Positions 1 to 8,472 of a stretch of DNA of 64,000 nt are shown in pieces. The notes below the pieces were generated by a model that was not told the DNA's origin, ran no database searches, and saw nothing but the letters and a program-made list of their open reading frames with translations. This DNA is from Bog-159 sp963785255. GTDB taxonomy: Bacteria; Acidobacteriota; Terriglobia; Bryobacterales; Bryobacteraceae. The stretch lies in NCBI GenBank assembly GCA_963785255.1, contig CAWAUR010000017.1:434001-498000 (forward strand), written 5' to 3'. Numbering within the stretch: position 1 is the first letter of the stretch; every line of letters starts with the position of its first letter. Position numbers and translations under genes: made by a program.

Positions 1-408
1 CAGATATTCGCGCAGTTTGGCGCATTCGGCATCGGTCAGGTTGGAGTGGCCCATTTCGACGGCGTAGAGCCAGGGCCAGTTGAAAATTTCATCGCTATCG
101 AGATCCACCACCTGTTCAGACGAACGAGTGTGGATGCGGGTGAGGCGGCGGACGCCCTGCACGAACTGGCGGTCGGCCTTGGGATAATCGGTGGGCCAGC
201 TTCCGACGCGGCCGAAGACGCTCGCGTGGCGGCCGGACGGATACATGAGCCGGGTGAAGGCCCACTCGGTTTTTTCGTAGGCGTCGGGCGGCACGGGGAT
301 GTGGTCGTCCTCCAAAGCGGGGAATTCGCGGAAGGTAGCCTGGAGGGCGAACAGCGCCGTTACGGAAACCGCCACCAGACTACCGCGGATGAGCAAGCGG
401 CGGCGCAT
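1..408 (-). CDS. DUF4159-like protein, 3-prime end beyond window
   Basis: The minus strand reads an open frame of 136 codons from the ATG at 408 to the window edge, so only the N-terminus is seen. It begins with an arginine-rich stretch and a hydrophobic segment (about residues 7-22) that looks like a signal or anchor. Further on are a WAFTRLMYP-type stretch, a SWPTDYPKADRQF motif and FNWPWLYAVEMGH followed by LTDAECAKLREYL. That order (tyrosine/tryptophan-rich strand, then a helix telling the protein to bring residues to a LREYL end) is what I recall for DUF4159 proteins of Acidobacteria, which have no assigned reaction. The function is unknown. The start is the first ATG after an in-frame stop; no strong ribosome binding site is visible. 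Confidence 0.6.
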   Translation of the reverse strand, partial: MRRRLLIRGSLVAVSVTALFALQATFREFPALEDDHIPVPPDAYEKTEWAFTRLMYPSGRHASVFGRVGSWPTDYPKADRQFVQGVRRLTRIHTRSSEQVVDLDSDEIFNWPWLYAVEMGHSNLTDAECAKLREYL

Positions 409-466
409 TTGGACGAGGCCCTCGTATGTTTTTCAGGATAGCATGGGGGGAGATGGGCGGTTGCGC

Positions 467-2329
467 TCAGTTGGTCTTTGCCGGCTTCCACTCGCGTGCC
501 AAACGCTGCGCCTCTGAGACCTGCCCCCGCGTCATCAGTGCCGTGAGATCGTCCCGCTGCTTCGCCGCCTCCGCCTGGAGTTCATGGGAGGCGGCGGCCG
601 AGAGGTTGAGCCACATATAGGCGGACACGTAGTCTTTGGGTACCCCCGCGCCGAAGCGGTAGTGCATCCCTAGAAGACACTGGGCCTTCCCGTGCCCCTG
701 TTCGGCAGCCATGCGCAGCCACTTGACTGCTTCGGTGCGATCTGCGGGGCCGTTGGCGCCCTTGTCGTAGAGGCGGCTTAAGTTGAACTGGGCATCAGCA
801 TCACCCTGGTTAGCAGCCTTGTGGTACCATTTCTCCGCTTCGGTGAAATCTTGAGGCACGCCATGGCCCAAGGCATAGAGGACCCCAAGACCTACCTCTC
901 CGCCGACATCCCCCTGGTCGGCGGCCTTGCGGAACCATTTCAGAGACTCCGCGTAGTCCTGGGGGACGCCCGAGCCTTCGGCGTACATGGCGCCCAAGCC
1001 GCGGCATGATTCTGCGTCGCCCTGCTCCGCCGCTTCACGGAACCACCTTATCGCCTCCGTCCCGTCCTTCGGGACGCCCTCGCCATAGAGGTATGCCCGC
1101 GCCAGGACTTGCTGAGCCATGACGTTACCCTGTTCGGCGGCCTTGCGAAACCACTTCGCCGCCTCGGAATAGTCCTGAGGGACGCCCTCGCCGGATAAAT
1201 ATCTGCCGCCGAGCTTGAGCTGTCCAAGGGCGTTCCCATGCTGGGCGGACTTAATTATCCACTTCAGCGCCTCGTGGTCATCCCTCGGAACGCCTCGACC
1301 GTTTGCATATAGGATCGCTAAGCCCACTTCGCCAAAGGAGTCTCCCTGCTCGGCGGCCTTGCGGTACCACTCCAACGCTTGTCCGGAATTCCGCCTGACC
1401 CCCTCCCCGCTGTCGTAGAGGGTGCCAACCATCGACTCGGCCGACGCGTCTCCCTGTTCGGCGGCCTTATGGTACCACTTGAAAGCTTCTGCGAGGTCCT
1501 TGGGGACGCCCTCCCCCGTCAGATAGGCCCTCCCGAGGCTGAACTGCGCGCTTACGTCGCCCTGCTCGCCGGCCCTTTGGAGATCCTTCACCTCCGTCCC
1601 TGACCGTGGCACACTTGCTTGTGAACCGGGCCGCGCCGTCGAGCGGGCCTCGGCCCTGGCAGCTTGATGCCACAGGGGAACCACGTTCGCCGAGATGGTT
1701 GCTGAAAGCACCACGAGGCGCGACGAGGGGATCGCAAGGTTAAGATTCTGCCCCTCCTTAAATGTCGCCTCCGCGATGCCAACGACATTGCCACCGCCGT
1801 CGAGGATCGGACCGCCGCTGCTGCCGGGCGAAACAGGCGCTGTTATCTGGAGCATTCTTTCGCCGCGGATGTCCCGGATCGCACTGACGATGCCCTGTGA
1901 AAATGTCCCTTCGAGGCCTTCCGGATTGCCCATCACATAGACCGTGTCGCCCGCGGCAAGTTGCCCGCTGTCGCCTATCGGCAAGGCCGGCGCTCGCAGG
2001 CCGTCAATCGCCATGATCGCCAGGTCGTGGGCGATGTCGACGGCGACGGTGCCCGCGATTTGGTAGGAGACGCTCTTGCCCGCCAGCCTACAATACCCGC
2101 TGCGCCCACCGCTGACTACGTGCTCGTTTGTAACTACAAGTCCGTCCCGAAGAACGAATCCGCTACCCAAGGACATGGGTTCGCCGCTGCTGTCCTGAAT
2201 TACAAGGAGCACGACCGAGGGCAGGGTATCATGCGCGATTTGCCGGGGGGACTTCGACTGGGCGGTGCCCAGTTCAGCCGACCCTATCATTCCCACGAGC
2301 GCCGTCAGGAGCGCGATTGGGCGGACCAT
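467..2329 (-). CDS. Secreted trypsin-like serine protease with C-terminal Sel1 repeats
   Basis: This protein of about 620 residues has a signal peptide (roughly residues 3-24), then an S1/DegP-type protease domain. The triad is visible as His70 in TNEHVV, Asp102 in DIAHDLAIM and Ser171 in PGSSGGP. From about residue 250 to 600 there are nine or ten Sel1-type TPR repeats of 36 residues with the pattern AEQGDxxAQxxLGxxYxxGxGVPxDxxEAxKWYRKA. Sel1 repeats act as protein-binding solenoids, so this is probably an exported protease that finds substrates or partners through the repeat. A TTG seven codons upstream (2350) is a possible alternative start; I prefer the ATG that begins the signal peptide. 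It stands alone and is read towards the DUF4159-like gene. Confidence 0.9.
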   Translation of the reverse strand: MVRPIALLTALVGMIGSAELGTAQSKSPRQIAHDTLPSVVLLVIQDSSGEPMSLGSGFVLRDGLVVTNEHVVSGGRSGYCRLAGKSVSYQIAGTVAVDIAHDLAIMAIDGLRAPALPIGDSGQLAAGDTVYVMGNPEGLEGTFSQGIVSAIRDIRGERMLQITAPVSPGSSGGPILDGGGNVVGIAEATFKEGQNLNLAIPSSRLVVLSATISANVVPLWHQAARAEARSTARPGSQASVPRSGTEVKDLQRAGEQGDVSAQFSLGRAYLTGEGVPKDLAEAFKWYHKAAEQGDASAESMVGTLYDSGEGVRRNSGQALEWYRKAAEQGDSFGEVGLAILYANGRGVPRDDHEALKWIIKSAQHGNALGQLKLGGRYLSGEGVPQDYSEAAKWFRKAAEQGNVMAQQVLARAYLYGEGVPKDGTEAIRWFREAAEQGDAESCRGLGAMYAEGSGVPQDYAESLKWFRKAADQGDVGGEVGLGVLYALGHGVPQDFTEAEKWYHKAANQGDADAQFNLSRLYDKGANGPADRTEAVKWLRMAAEQGHGKAQCLLGMHYRFGAGVPKDYVSAYMWLNLSAAASHELQAEAAKQRDDLTALMTRGQVSEAQRLAREWKPAKTN

Positions 2330-2551
2330 AATTGGAATTATATTAGGCAATTAGTAGGAGATCACTTCCAGTCGCTGCTTGTTAACCAAAAGGAACGCGG
2401 GACTGAACAGACCGGGGCGCCAAAATGCCGCGGGGGTACCCCGGGCGTCTAAGAGTGTCTGCTGGGCGGAACCGCTCAGTTGCCAGTCTCCTAGAGAGAC
2501 CGAATCCTGGGTTAAACTGAGGGAGGTAAGTCGGAACGGCGAATATCGGAG

Positions 2552-2919
2552 ATGGTCATGTCATCTAGTGGAAAGGCACCGTTGAACGTGCGACCCCTTT
2601 GGTGCTGGCAAGCGTTGTGCGACGCCTTGGAGCGGGAATGCGCTACGATTGGCGCACAAGCCGGGGCAGGGTCTGTATTGGTATTCGACAGGAGCACAGG
2701 CCAAACGCGGTAAGGATCGAGAACACCGTGTGTTGTACCAGCGTAACGGTCTCGTTCAGCCCCGAGGACGGAGAGGTTAGCATCGGGGATCATCGTCAGG
2801 CGGTCTATCGAGTGCTGACTGGTTCCACCTCACGTGCATGCTTTACGGAGGACGGCAGCACCTCCTTCGATCCGGATGCAATGGCTGCGAGAATTCTGAA
2901 GGACGTTGCGCCCAGCTAA
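2552..2919 (+). pseudogene. Small unrecognised gene with one frameshift
   Basis: A frame opening at the ATG at 2552 (or 2558) gives an N-terminus ending FDRSTGQTR then stop at about 2705. The adjacent frame continues without a break as RIENTVCCTSVTVSFSPEDGEVS and ends VAPS at 2919. One missing base in the run acgcgg at 2704-2710 would join the halves as GQTAVRIENTV. The combined protein would be about 122 residues, without membrane segments. A GGAGG-type ribosome binding site lies near 2521-2525, rather far upstream. I do not recognise the family. It is either decayed or carries a sequencing error. Confidence 0.45.
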
Positions 2920-3068
2920 CCCCGCGCGGAGCACGTCCCAGGACACAGGCCGGCGTCTTTCAAGAAGGCGTTCCATTCGTCGTTTCCGTGGAAATCGTCG
3001 CACATGAAGAAGCCGCCGCGGTGGATTGGGCTGATCGCTTGTGCAGCAATTGGGTGCATGATGATGTT

Positions 3069-3324
3069 ATGAAGTTGCCGAGAAAGCGGTCCGCCAGAGC
3101 GTGAGCCTGCCCCCCAGGCTGGCGAAGCAGGTGGGTAGCATGGCCAAAAGTCGAAAACTCAGCAAGAATCGCATGTTGTTGGAACTGATCGAAAACGGTA
3201 TCGAGTCAGAGAAGCGAAAACAACAGCAGTTCTTTGCCCTGGCTGAGCGATTCCGCAGCGAGCGGGACCGGAAGCGGCCGACCGCCTGGGCGATGAACTC
3301 GGCAGAATGGTCTTCGGCGGCTGA
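3069..3324 (+). pseudogene. RHH antitoxin-like gene, broken copy 1
   Basis: This is the first of three related copies of a small ribbon-helix-helix-like protein. The frame reads VAEKAVRQSVSLPPRLAKQV then GSMAKSRKLSKNRMLLELIE, matching the beta-strand plus two helices of CopG/RHH antitoxins. A base is missing after the ATG at 3069 (ATGAAG-TTGCC), and another at about 3268 (gaccgg where copy 2 has gacccgg). After the second defect the frame that should read DPEAADRLGDELGRMVFGG is lost, although that frame and its TGA at 3322-3324 are still readable. The TGA overlaps the ATG of the partner ORF as TGATG. It is probably non-functional. Confidence 0.6.
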
Positions 3325-3440
3325 TGCCGCAAATCGAGCGATGGGCTAAGTTGCCTGAAGGTGCGCGGCAACATTTGATCGAGCGGATGCGCGATCGCGC
3401 GATCAGCATCTCGGATCTTAATCAAAGTACCAAGCGGTGA
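3324..3440 (+). pseudogene. Partner ORF of the RHH module, truncated copy 1
   Basis: The ORF starts MPQIERWAKLPEGARQHLIE at the ATG overlapping the stop of the RHH copy. It matches the partner in copy 2 (4516-4756) for 34 residues up to SISDLNQ and then diverges to STKR and a stop at 38 residues. The copy 2 version continues for more than 40 further residues with a DWYKDFGSFKICG core. The truncation point marks a deletion or rearrangement. The family function is unknown; its position after an RHH gene suggests a toxin-like partner. The next 230 bases (3441-3671) hold no recognisable gene. Confidence 0.55.
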
Positions 3441-3671
3441 ACTCGTCTATGGCGTGCCGGTATCCTCGCTGGGATTTCTTACGAGGGCGGGCTATTGAAA
3501 ACCGTCGGCTCGATTCGAGGTCCAGCAGGTTGAAGCTGTGCTTCGGCGAAGACTTACGGCCTCGGCCGTGTTTGCTGCGTTTCGTGAAGTGGGGCCTCCA
3601 TGTCCCGGCAATGGAGTACGCGGCGTCGAGGGCCGATGGCGCTACACTAGGAGCGAGGGCAGGAAACCATT

Positions 3672-3857
3672 ATGGACGCCTTGGCGGAGAAGCTAGACGC
3701 TCGGTTGCGCGAGTGGAAGCCGCAGACAGCGGCAGAGGCCCGCGAGCGCATCACTGAAGTTATCGAGCTCGCCGATCACGGCGTCCTCGATATTGCGCGC
3801 TCGCGCGCTACCGAACAGGAGGTCCTCGACCTGCTCGATGAGACCTCAACCCGGTGA
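3672..3857 (+). CDS. Antitoxin of MazF/PemK pair
   Basis: A 61-residue, mostly helical, acidic protein starting MDALAEKLDARLREWKPQTA and containing EARERITEVIELADHGVLDI. Its coding end overlaps the start of the MazF-like gene by 20 bases, which is the usual translational coupling of type II toxin-antitoxin pairs. An AGGAAA-type ribosome binding site precedes the ATG. I assign the antitoxin role from size, charge and position; no DNA-binding fold is obvious from sequence. It should bind and neutralise the toxin at 3838 and repress the pair. Both reading frames are intact, unlike their neighbours on both sides. Confidence 0.75.
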   Translation: MDALAEKLDARLREWKPQTAAEARERITEVIELADHGVLDIARSRATEQEVLDLLDETSTR

Positions 3858-4170
3858 GATCTGGCTCGCGGACCTGGGGCTCGCTGCCAAGACGCGTCCC
3901 ATCGTGATCGTCTCGCGCCAAGACCCTGACCCGCCGCGGTCGCTCATCTTGTACGTGCCGCTCACCACGCAGCGGAGAAACAGTCCATATGAACTGCCAC
4001 TACCGCGGCTCCCGTTCCTTGATCGTGAATCAGTAGCCAATGTTCAAGGATTAGGATCTCTGCCAACCGTGCGCCTTGAACGCAGGATTGGCAAGCTTTC
4101 CGTAGCAATAATGGAACGGCTCAAGGACGCGCTGGCTTTTGCCCTGGATCTTGAACGGGCTTCCCAATGA
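3838..4170 (+). CDS. MazF/PemK-family endoribonuclease toxin
   Basis: The 110-residue protein starts MRPQPGEIWLADLGLAAKTR and has the two MazF hallmarks: the GEIWLADLG strand at the N-terminus and KTRPIVIVSRQDP, followed by a conserved-looking VPLTTQRRNSPYELPL segment and a C-terminal IGKLSVAIMERLKDAL helix. MazF enzymes cut mRNA at short sequences and are held inactive by their antitoxin. The start chosen here overlaps the antitoxin gene by 20 bases; an upstream in-frame ATG at 3793 would extend it into antitoxin coding sequence and lacks the canonical N-terminus. The pair appears functional and sits between two decayed RHH modules. Confidence 0.9.
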   Translation: MRPQPGEIWLADLGLAAKTRPIVIVSRQDPDPPRSLILYVPLTTQRRNSPYELPLPRLPFLDRESVANVQGLGSLPTVRLERRIGKLSVAIMERLKDALAFALDLERASQ

Positions 4171-4252
4171 ACGCTCAGCCAGCCCGGCGATCGCGGTGCT
4201 CTGCCACTTGGAAGTACCCGTCGCCGATTCGGACTTTGGCGAGACCGGCGGT

Positions 4253-4516
4253 TTGAGGAAGGTGGAGAAGGCGGTTCGCCAGAGCGTGAGCCTTCCCCCC
4301 AGGCTGGCGAAGCAGGTGGGTAGCCTGGCAAAAAAGTCGAAACTGAGCAAGAATCGCATATCGCATGTTGTTGGAACTGATCAAGAACGGAATCGAAGCA
4401 GAGGAGCGAAAACAGCAGCAATTTTTGCCCTGGCCGAGCGTTTCCGCAACGAGCAGGACCCGGAAGCGACCAACCGCCTGGGCGATGAACTCGGCAGAAT
4501 GGTCTTCGGCGGCTGA
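4253..4516 (+). pseudogene. RHH antitoxin-like gene, damaged copy 2
   Basis: This copy keeps the RHH start (KAVRQSVSLPPRLAKQVGSL then AKKSKLSKNR) and the natural end RLGDELGRMVFGG with TGA at 4514-4516. The middle is scrambled: a tandem duplication of the 7-mer atcgcat near 4352-4366 shifts the frame and a missing base near 4418 restores it. About 20 residues that read LLELIENGIESEKRKQQQF in copy 1 are replaced by an unrelated out-of-frame sequence. No ATG is found in frame where the other copies begin; an AGG stands in its place and a TTG at 4253 is the only nearby option. It may still be translated but the second RHH helix is destroyed. Confidence 0.6.
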
Positions 4517-4756
4517 TGCCGCAAATCGAGCGTTGGGACAACCTGCCCGACGGGGTGCGGCAACCTTTGATCGAGCGGATGCGCGATCGTACGATCAGCA
4601 TCTCGGATCTTAATCAACTGCGCCGCTGGATCGCGACGCAGGCACCCGAGGGTGACTGGTACAAGGATTTCGGCTCCTTCAAGATTTGCGGCAGCGGATC
4701 GTACCCCAAAACGTTTCCTGCTCCGAGGGCAAGTTGCAAAGGGCGAAGCCCTGTGA
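4516..4756 (+). pseudogene. Partner ORF of RHH module, copy 2, frameshifted end
   Basis: Starts MPQIERWDNLPDGVRQPLIE at an ATG sharing its A with the TGA of the RHH copy. The body RRWIATQAPEGDWYKDFGSF then KICGSGSYPKTF looks like a compact small domain. After KTF a single extra C at about 4708-4710 shifts the frame: removing it gives LLRGQVAKGEAL and a TGA at 4754-4756. Uncorrected, the frame runs on to 4785 with low-complexity residues. About 80 residues in the repaired form. I know no enzymatic function for this family; the two-gene order suggests a toxin-antitoxin or regulatory pair. Confidence 0.55.
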
Positions 4757-4908
4757 TGATTGCTTCCACAGTTCCGCCTTCCTAAAGGCGGCAAGCCCAA
4801 GTCACGCCGTACCTGCATGGGCGAAGCGATGGAAGTGGGCGCGTTGGAGTCTCGCGGGTGTTTGCTGGCTCGCTACGTCGATCGAATTGTGAGAGACTGA
4901 GGGAGCTT

Positions 4909-5964
4909 ATGAAGCTATTCGTCCGGTATCGTCTCGGCGGGATCGCGCTGCTCGGTCTCGGTTTGGTTTGGGGCGCGGCGGCTCAGCAGCCGGACACCTC
5001 TCACTTCGCCTTATTCAAGCTGACCTGTTGCGGGAACCTCGCGGTTGTAACGGGCCTCAATGATGGCGGCGCGGCGGCCGGATACTTCCAGTTGAACGGC
5101 ACGTTTAACTATGAATCGTTTGTGCGCGCGGCGAATGGAGCGATCACGCATTTCTCGGTAAGTGGTAATTCTACGGCGGCCACCTCTATTAATAATAAAG
5201 GCGTCGTCGCGGGCACCTATTTTTACCAAGCGACCTCCTACGGTTTTGTACGGTCTGCCAACGGGAAGATCGTCACTTTCGGCGTTTCCGGAGCCGAGGC
5301 TACAGGGGCCAATTCCATCAACGCGACGGGCGCGGTGACGGGCGACTACACGGCCGGGGATGGCGCGTCGCACGGTTTTGTGCGCGCCGCGAACGGCTCG
5401 ATCATGTTATTCGACGCACCCGCCGCAGGAGCGGGTCCCGGACAAGGCACGGTGCCCAACAGCATTAATGACGGCGGCGCCATCGCAGGAACCATGATCG
5501 ATTCGACGGGTCATTATCACGGCTTTGTGCGCGCGGCGGACGGCGATATTACGGTCTTCGACACTCCCGGAGCCGGCACGGGGGTTAACCAGGGTACGAG
5601 CGCGTTGGCTATCAACGAAAAAGGGATCGTTGTGGGGTATTATTCCGACGCGAACGACGTAGGTCACGGCTTCATGCGCGCCACCGACGGCACACTTACC
5701 TCGTTCGATGCGCCGGGCGCGGGGACCGGCAGCGGCCAGGGCACGGTTTTCACGGGAATCAATTTAAATGCCGAGGCAGTGGGCCAATTGGTGGATACCA
5801 ACGCTGTCCGGCACGGTTTCGTGCTGCACAAGAACGGTTCGGAGATGAGGCTCGATGCGCCAAACGCATCGGACACGTACGCATCGGCGATTAACGCACG
5901 CGCGGCGGTGGCGGGGAGCTGTACCGTTACGGGCGTGCAGGAAGGCTACGTCTGGACTCCTTAG
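4909..5964 (+). CDS. Secreted HAF-repeat protein
   Basis: The 351-residue protein has a signal peptide (residues 1-25, ending WGAAAQQ) and at least six repeats of about 50 residues with the pattern SINxxGxIxGxYxDxxGxxH then GFVRAADGxITxFDxPGAGT. That is the signature of the HAF family of extracellular repeats common in Acidobacteria and myxobacteria, which probably folds as a beta-propeller or solenoid. No catalytic residues are recognisable. I chose the ATG at 4909, preceded by GAGGGAG with good spacing, rather than the longer frame from 4858 whose extra residues do not fit a signal peptide. The gene is monocistronic. Confidence 0.85.
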   Translation: MKLFVRYRLGGIALLGLGLVWGAAAQQPDTSHFALFKLTCCGNLAVVTGLNDGGAAAGYFQLNGTFNYESFVRAANGAITHFSVSGNSTAATSINNKGVVAGTYFYQATSYGFVRSANGKIVTFGVSGAEATGANSINATGAVTGDYTAGDGASHGFVRAANGSIMLFDAPAAGAGPGQGTVPNSINDGGAIAGTMIDSTGHYHGFVRAADGDITVFDTPGAGTGVNQGTSALAINEKGIVVGYYSDANDVGHGFMRATDGTLTSFDAPGAGTGSGQGTVFTGINLNAEAVGQLVDTNAVRHGFVLHKNGSEMRLDAPNASDTYASAINARAAVAGSCTVTGVQEGYVWTP

Positions 5965-6564
5965 CGGGGGCCATTTCTCAGCGAAAGCGCCGGTTGTCCC
6001 CGCGACCGCCTGCGGATTACACGCACAGACCGTGCGGACCATTGCCGGCCTAAATGGCGTGCCGTGAGGCGTTTTTCCGTCCTTTTCTCAGTGTTTGCGG
6101 CGAGCAGTGATAATAAAAGCGAGCGACCATGACATCGGGCAGAGGGGAAACCCCGGCCACTCCCGAACAGGTAGTCGCAAGCGTGCCACAAGCTGAGAAT
6201 CACATGGTTGGTTCGTCGCCGGCTTTTGGCCCAGCCCGCGGTGTGGATTGGGGTCCGATCGCTTGTGCAGCAATTTGGTGCATAGTGATGTTTGAAGGTT
6301 GCCTTGAAAGCTGTTCGCCAAAGCGTGAACCTTCCCCCCAGGCTGGCGAAGCAAGTGGGTAGCATGGCCAAGAGTCGAAAATTCAGCAAGAGAGGACCTG
6401 ACGTGGCGCTTCGGCAGACGCGATAGGTCAGAGGTTTCAGTTGACACCGTCTCTCGATGAACCATCGATTTATCCGTTGGCCGATCAGGATGCGCACCGC
6501 AATCGCACGAACGTCACTTTCGTGCTATTCTGCCGGATGGGCCGGCCGCCGCTGCCGCTTGCAC
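5965..6564 (+). other. 600-bp gene-poor stretch with third relic of the RHH module
   Basis: No complete gene is supported here. At 6232-6395 lies a third, short relic: 60 bases of upstream sequence resembling 3017-3076 (cgcttgtgcagcaatt shared) followed by a frame reading KVALKAVRQSVNLPPRLAKQ then VGSMAKSRKFSK, which is cut off after about 36 codons and joined to unrelated sequence. I looked for a cobalamin or NiCo riboswitch before the cbiM start and could not identify one. ORFs in this stretch lack recognisable protein character. Confidence 0.6.
6232..6395 (+). repeat. Truncated copy 3 of RHH antitoxin-like gene
   Basis: Nucleotide and protein similarity to 3017-3170 and 4259-4350. The copy includes the upstream block with cgcttgtgcagcaatt, the RHH beta-strand (VRQSVNLPPRLAKQVGSMAK) and the SRKFSK start of helix 1, and ends there. 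Comparing copies 1 and 3, homology extends about 60 bases upstream of the coding part, so the repeated unit is larger than the gene. No open frame continues past 6395. Confidence 0.55.
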
Positions 6565-8472
6565 ATGCACATCCCCGATGGCTATCTCAGTCCCTCGACT
6601 TGCGCGGCCATGGCCGCCGCCGCCGCGCCGTTCTGGTATGTGGCTCTCGGGCGCGTAAAATCGGCCGTGCACGCGCGGCTCATTCCGCTCATCTCGCTGT
6701 TCGCCGCCTTCTCGTTCGTGGTGATGATGTTCAACCTGCCGCTGCCCGGCGGCACCACCGGCCACGCGGTAGGCATGGGGGTGGCGGCCATCGTGCTGGG
6801 TCCGTGGGCTGCCATGCTTTCCATCTCCATGGCGCTCACCATTCAAGCCGTGTTCTTCGGCGATGGCGGCATCACGGCACTGGGCGCCAACTGCTTCAAC
6901 ATGGCGATTGTGGGGTCGCTGGTGGGCTATGCCACGTACCGTCTGGTGGCGTGGCGCTCGGCGATCGGCTCGGCGCGGCGGATGGTGGCAGCCGGACTGG
7001 CGGGTTACACGGCCATCAACGTGGCCGCGCTGTGCGCCGCTATCGAATTCGGCATTCAGCCGCTGCTGTTTCACGATTCCTCCGGCGCGCCGCTCTATGC
7101 GCCCTATCCGCTGCACATCGCGATTCCCGCCATGATGCTGGGACACCTGACGCTGGCGGGCTTGGCGGAGTTGGTCATCTCGTCGGGCATGATCGGTTAC
7201 CTACAACGCACCGATCCGGGATTGCTGCGATTGACCGCGCCCGACGCGCCGGAGGGCAGGGAGTCGAAGGAGGGGGGGGGGCGTCCGGTGCGGTTGCCCA
7301 CCGCGCGCAAATTATGGCTGGCGCTGGCAGCGTTGTTGGTTCTGACGCCGCTCGGAATTCTGGCGGTGGGCAGCGCGTGGGGCGAATGGAGCGCGCAGGA
7401 TTTCGCCGATCCGCAAGGCCGCCGCCAGATCGCGCGCGCCTCGCACGATCAGGCGCCGCCATCCGCAGCGCCGCGGGGCTTGGAGCGCCTTTCCGCAATC
7501 TGGACCGCGCCGGTTTCGCGATATGCGCCGTCGTTCATTCGCAGCGCGCCGTTTGGCTATGTGGTCTCCGCGATGCTGGGAGTTGGTCTCATCGTCGCAT
7601 TGGCGTTGCTCCTGAACTGGCTGCTGGCCTTGCGGCCGCCCGCCGCCGGACACCGCCGGCGTAAGGGCTTCGTCGAAAAAACCGCCCGCGGATTGGTGCA
7701 CGTAACCGGAGAGGCGCTGTTTGCCGAAGACATGGCCGCCGTCGATGGATTGCTGCAGCGCCTCGATCCACGCGTAAAACTGGCCGGCATGGGCGCGTTG
7801 ATTGTGGCCGCGGTCGCGGTTCGCCGCTTATGGCTGCTGGCGGCGATCCTGGCTCTCGGCGCGGCTCTGGCGATCGCCTCGCGGGTTCCCCTGCGGCTGC
7901 TGGCCGCGCGCGTGTGGATCGCGGTGCTGGCCTTCACCGGAGTCGTCGCGCTGCCGGCGATTTTTCTCACTCCGGGCGCGGCCGTATGGCGGCTTCCGCT
8001 GCTCGATTGGCCGGTTACGGCGCAGGGATTACGCGGCGCGGCGTTCCTGGTCCTACGCGCCGAGGCGGCCGCCACGCTGGCCACGCTGCTGGTGGTGACG
8101 ACGCTTTGGACGCGGCTGCTGCGCGCGCTGCGTTATTTTCACGTGCCCGTGGTAGTGGTCGCGATTTTGGGAATGACGTACCGCTATATGTTTCTATTTC
8201 TGGCCACGGCGCGCGATATGTTCGAATCGCGCGAAAGCCGCATCGTGGGCGTGCTGCAACCGGCCGACCGCCGCCGTTTAGCCGCCGCCAGCGCGGGCGT
8301 GCTGCTGGGAAAGACGCTGCAGGTGAGCGGGGAAGTCCACATGGCCATGCAGGCGCGCGGCTTTCGCGGCGAAATACGCCTGCTCGAGGAATCCGCCATG
8401 CGCCTGCCCGATTGGCTGCCGCTGGCGGCCTTCGTCGGTTTCGCCTTGCTGGCGATCTGGGCGGGCCGATGA
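6565..8472 (+). CDS. CbiM-PDGLE-CbiQ fusion, cobalt/nickel ECF importer membrane subunits
   Basis: The 635-residue protein begins with the classic CbiM N-terminus MHIPDGYLSPSTC, whose first residues bind the metal. CbiM membrane segments run to about residue 225. Residues 246-350 form a separate two-helix segment (LWLALAALLVLTPLGILAVG and FGYVVSAMLGVGLIVALALL) with an LERLSAIW.APVSRYAP part that resembles the PDGLE/CbiN-like domain. From about 368 the chain continues as CbiQ, the transmembrane coupling protein (LDPRVKLAGMGALIVAA; ALRYFHVPVVVVAILGMTYRYMF; AMQARGFRGE). Separate genes are usual, so this is a fusion of three roles. The ATG at 6565 is certain from the CbiM motif. It overlaps cbiO by ATGA. 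Confidence 0.9.
   Translation: MHIPDGYLSPSTCAAMAAAAAPFWYVALGRVKSAVHARLIPLISLFAAFSFVVMMFNLPLPGGTTGHAVGMGVAAIVLGPWAAMLSISMALTIQAVFFGDGGITALGANCFNMAIVGSLVGYATYRLVAWRSAIGSARRMVAAGLAGYTAINVAALCAAIEFGIQPLLFHDSSGAPLYAPYPLHIAIPAMMLGHLTLAGLAELVISSGMIGYLQRTDPGLLRLTAPDAPEGRESKEGGGRPVRLPTARKLWLALAALLVLTPLGILAVGSAWGEWSAQDFADPQGRRQIARASHDQAPPSAAPRGLERLSAIWTAPVSRYAPSFIRSAPFGYVVSAMLGVGLIVALALLLNWLLALRPPAAGHRRRKGFVEKTARGLVHVTGEALFAEDMAAVDGLLQRLDPRVKLAGMGALIVAAVAVRRLWLLAAILALGAALAIASRVPLRLLAARVWIAVLAFTGVVALPAIFLTPGAAVWRLPLLDWPVTAQGLRGAAFLVLRAEAAATLATLLVVTTLWTRLLRALRYFHVPVVVVAILGMTYRYMFLFLATARDMFESRESRIVGVLQPADRRRLAAASAGVLLGKTLQVSGEVHMAMQARGFRGEIRLLEESAMRLPDWLPLAAFVGFALLAIWAGR

Noticed and set aside
750..1560. 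Regular 108-base repeats resembling a CRISPR array
   Set aside because: The period is a 36-residue Sel1 protein repeat with diverged copies; there are no identical repeats with unique spacers and no cas genes.
3437..3757. Plus-strand ORF between the truncated partner and MazF antitoxin
   Set aside because: No ribosome binding site, arginine-rich sequence without pattern, and overlap with the antitoxin gene.
6400..6564. Possible cobalamin or NiCo riboswitch before cbiM
   Set aside because: I found no B12-box-like element or recognisable NiCo core. A covariance search would be required to claim it.
7830..8468. Extended N-terminus of CbiO
   Set aside because: It runs out of frame inside cbiQ; the ATGA overlap at 8469 and the ABC N-terminus MTDLAFDVREVQYRY fix the start.
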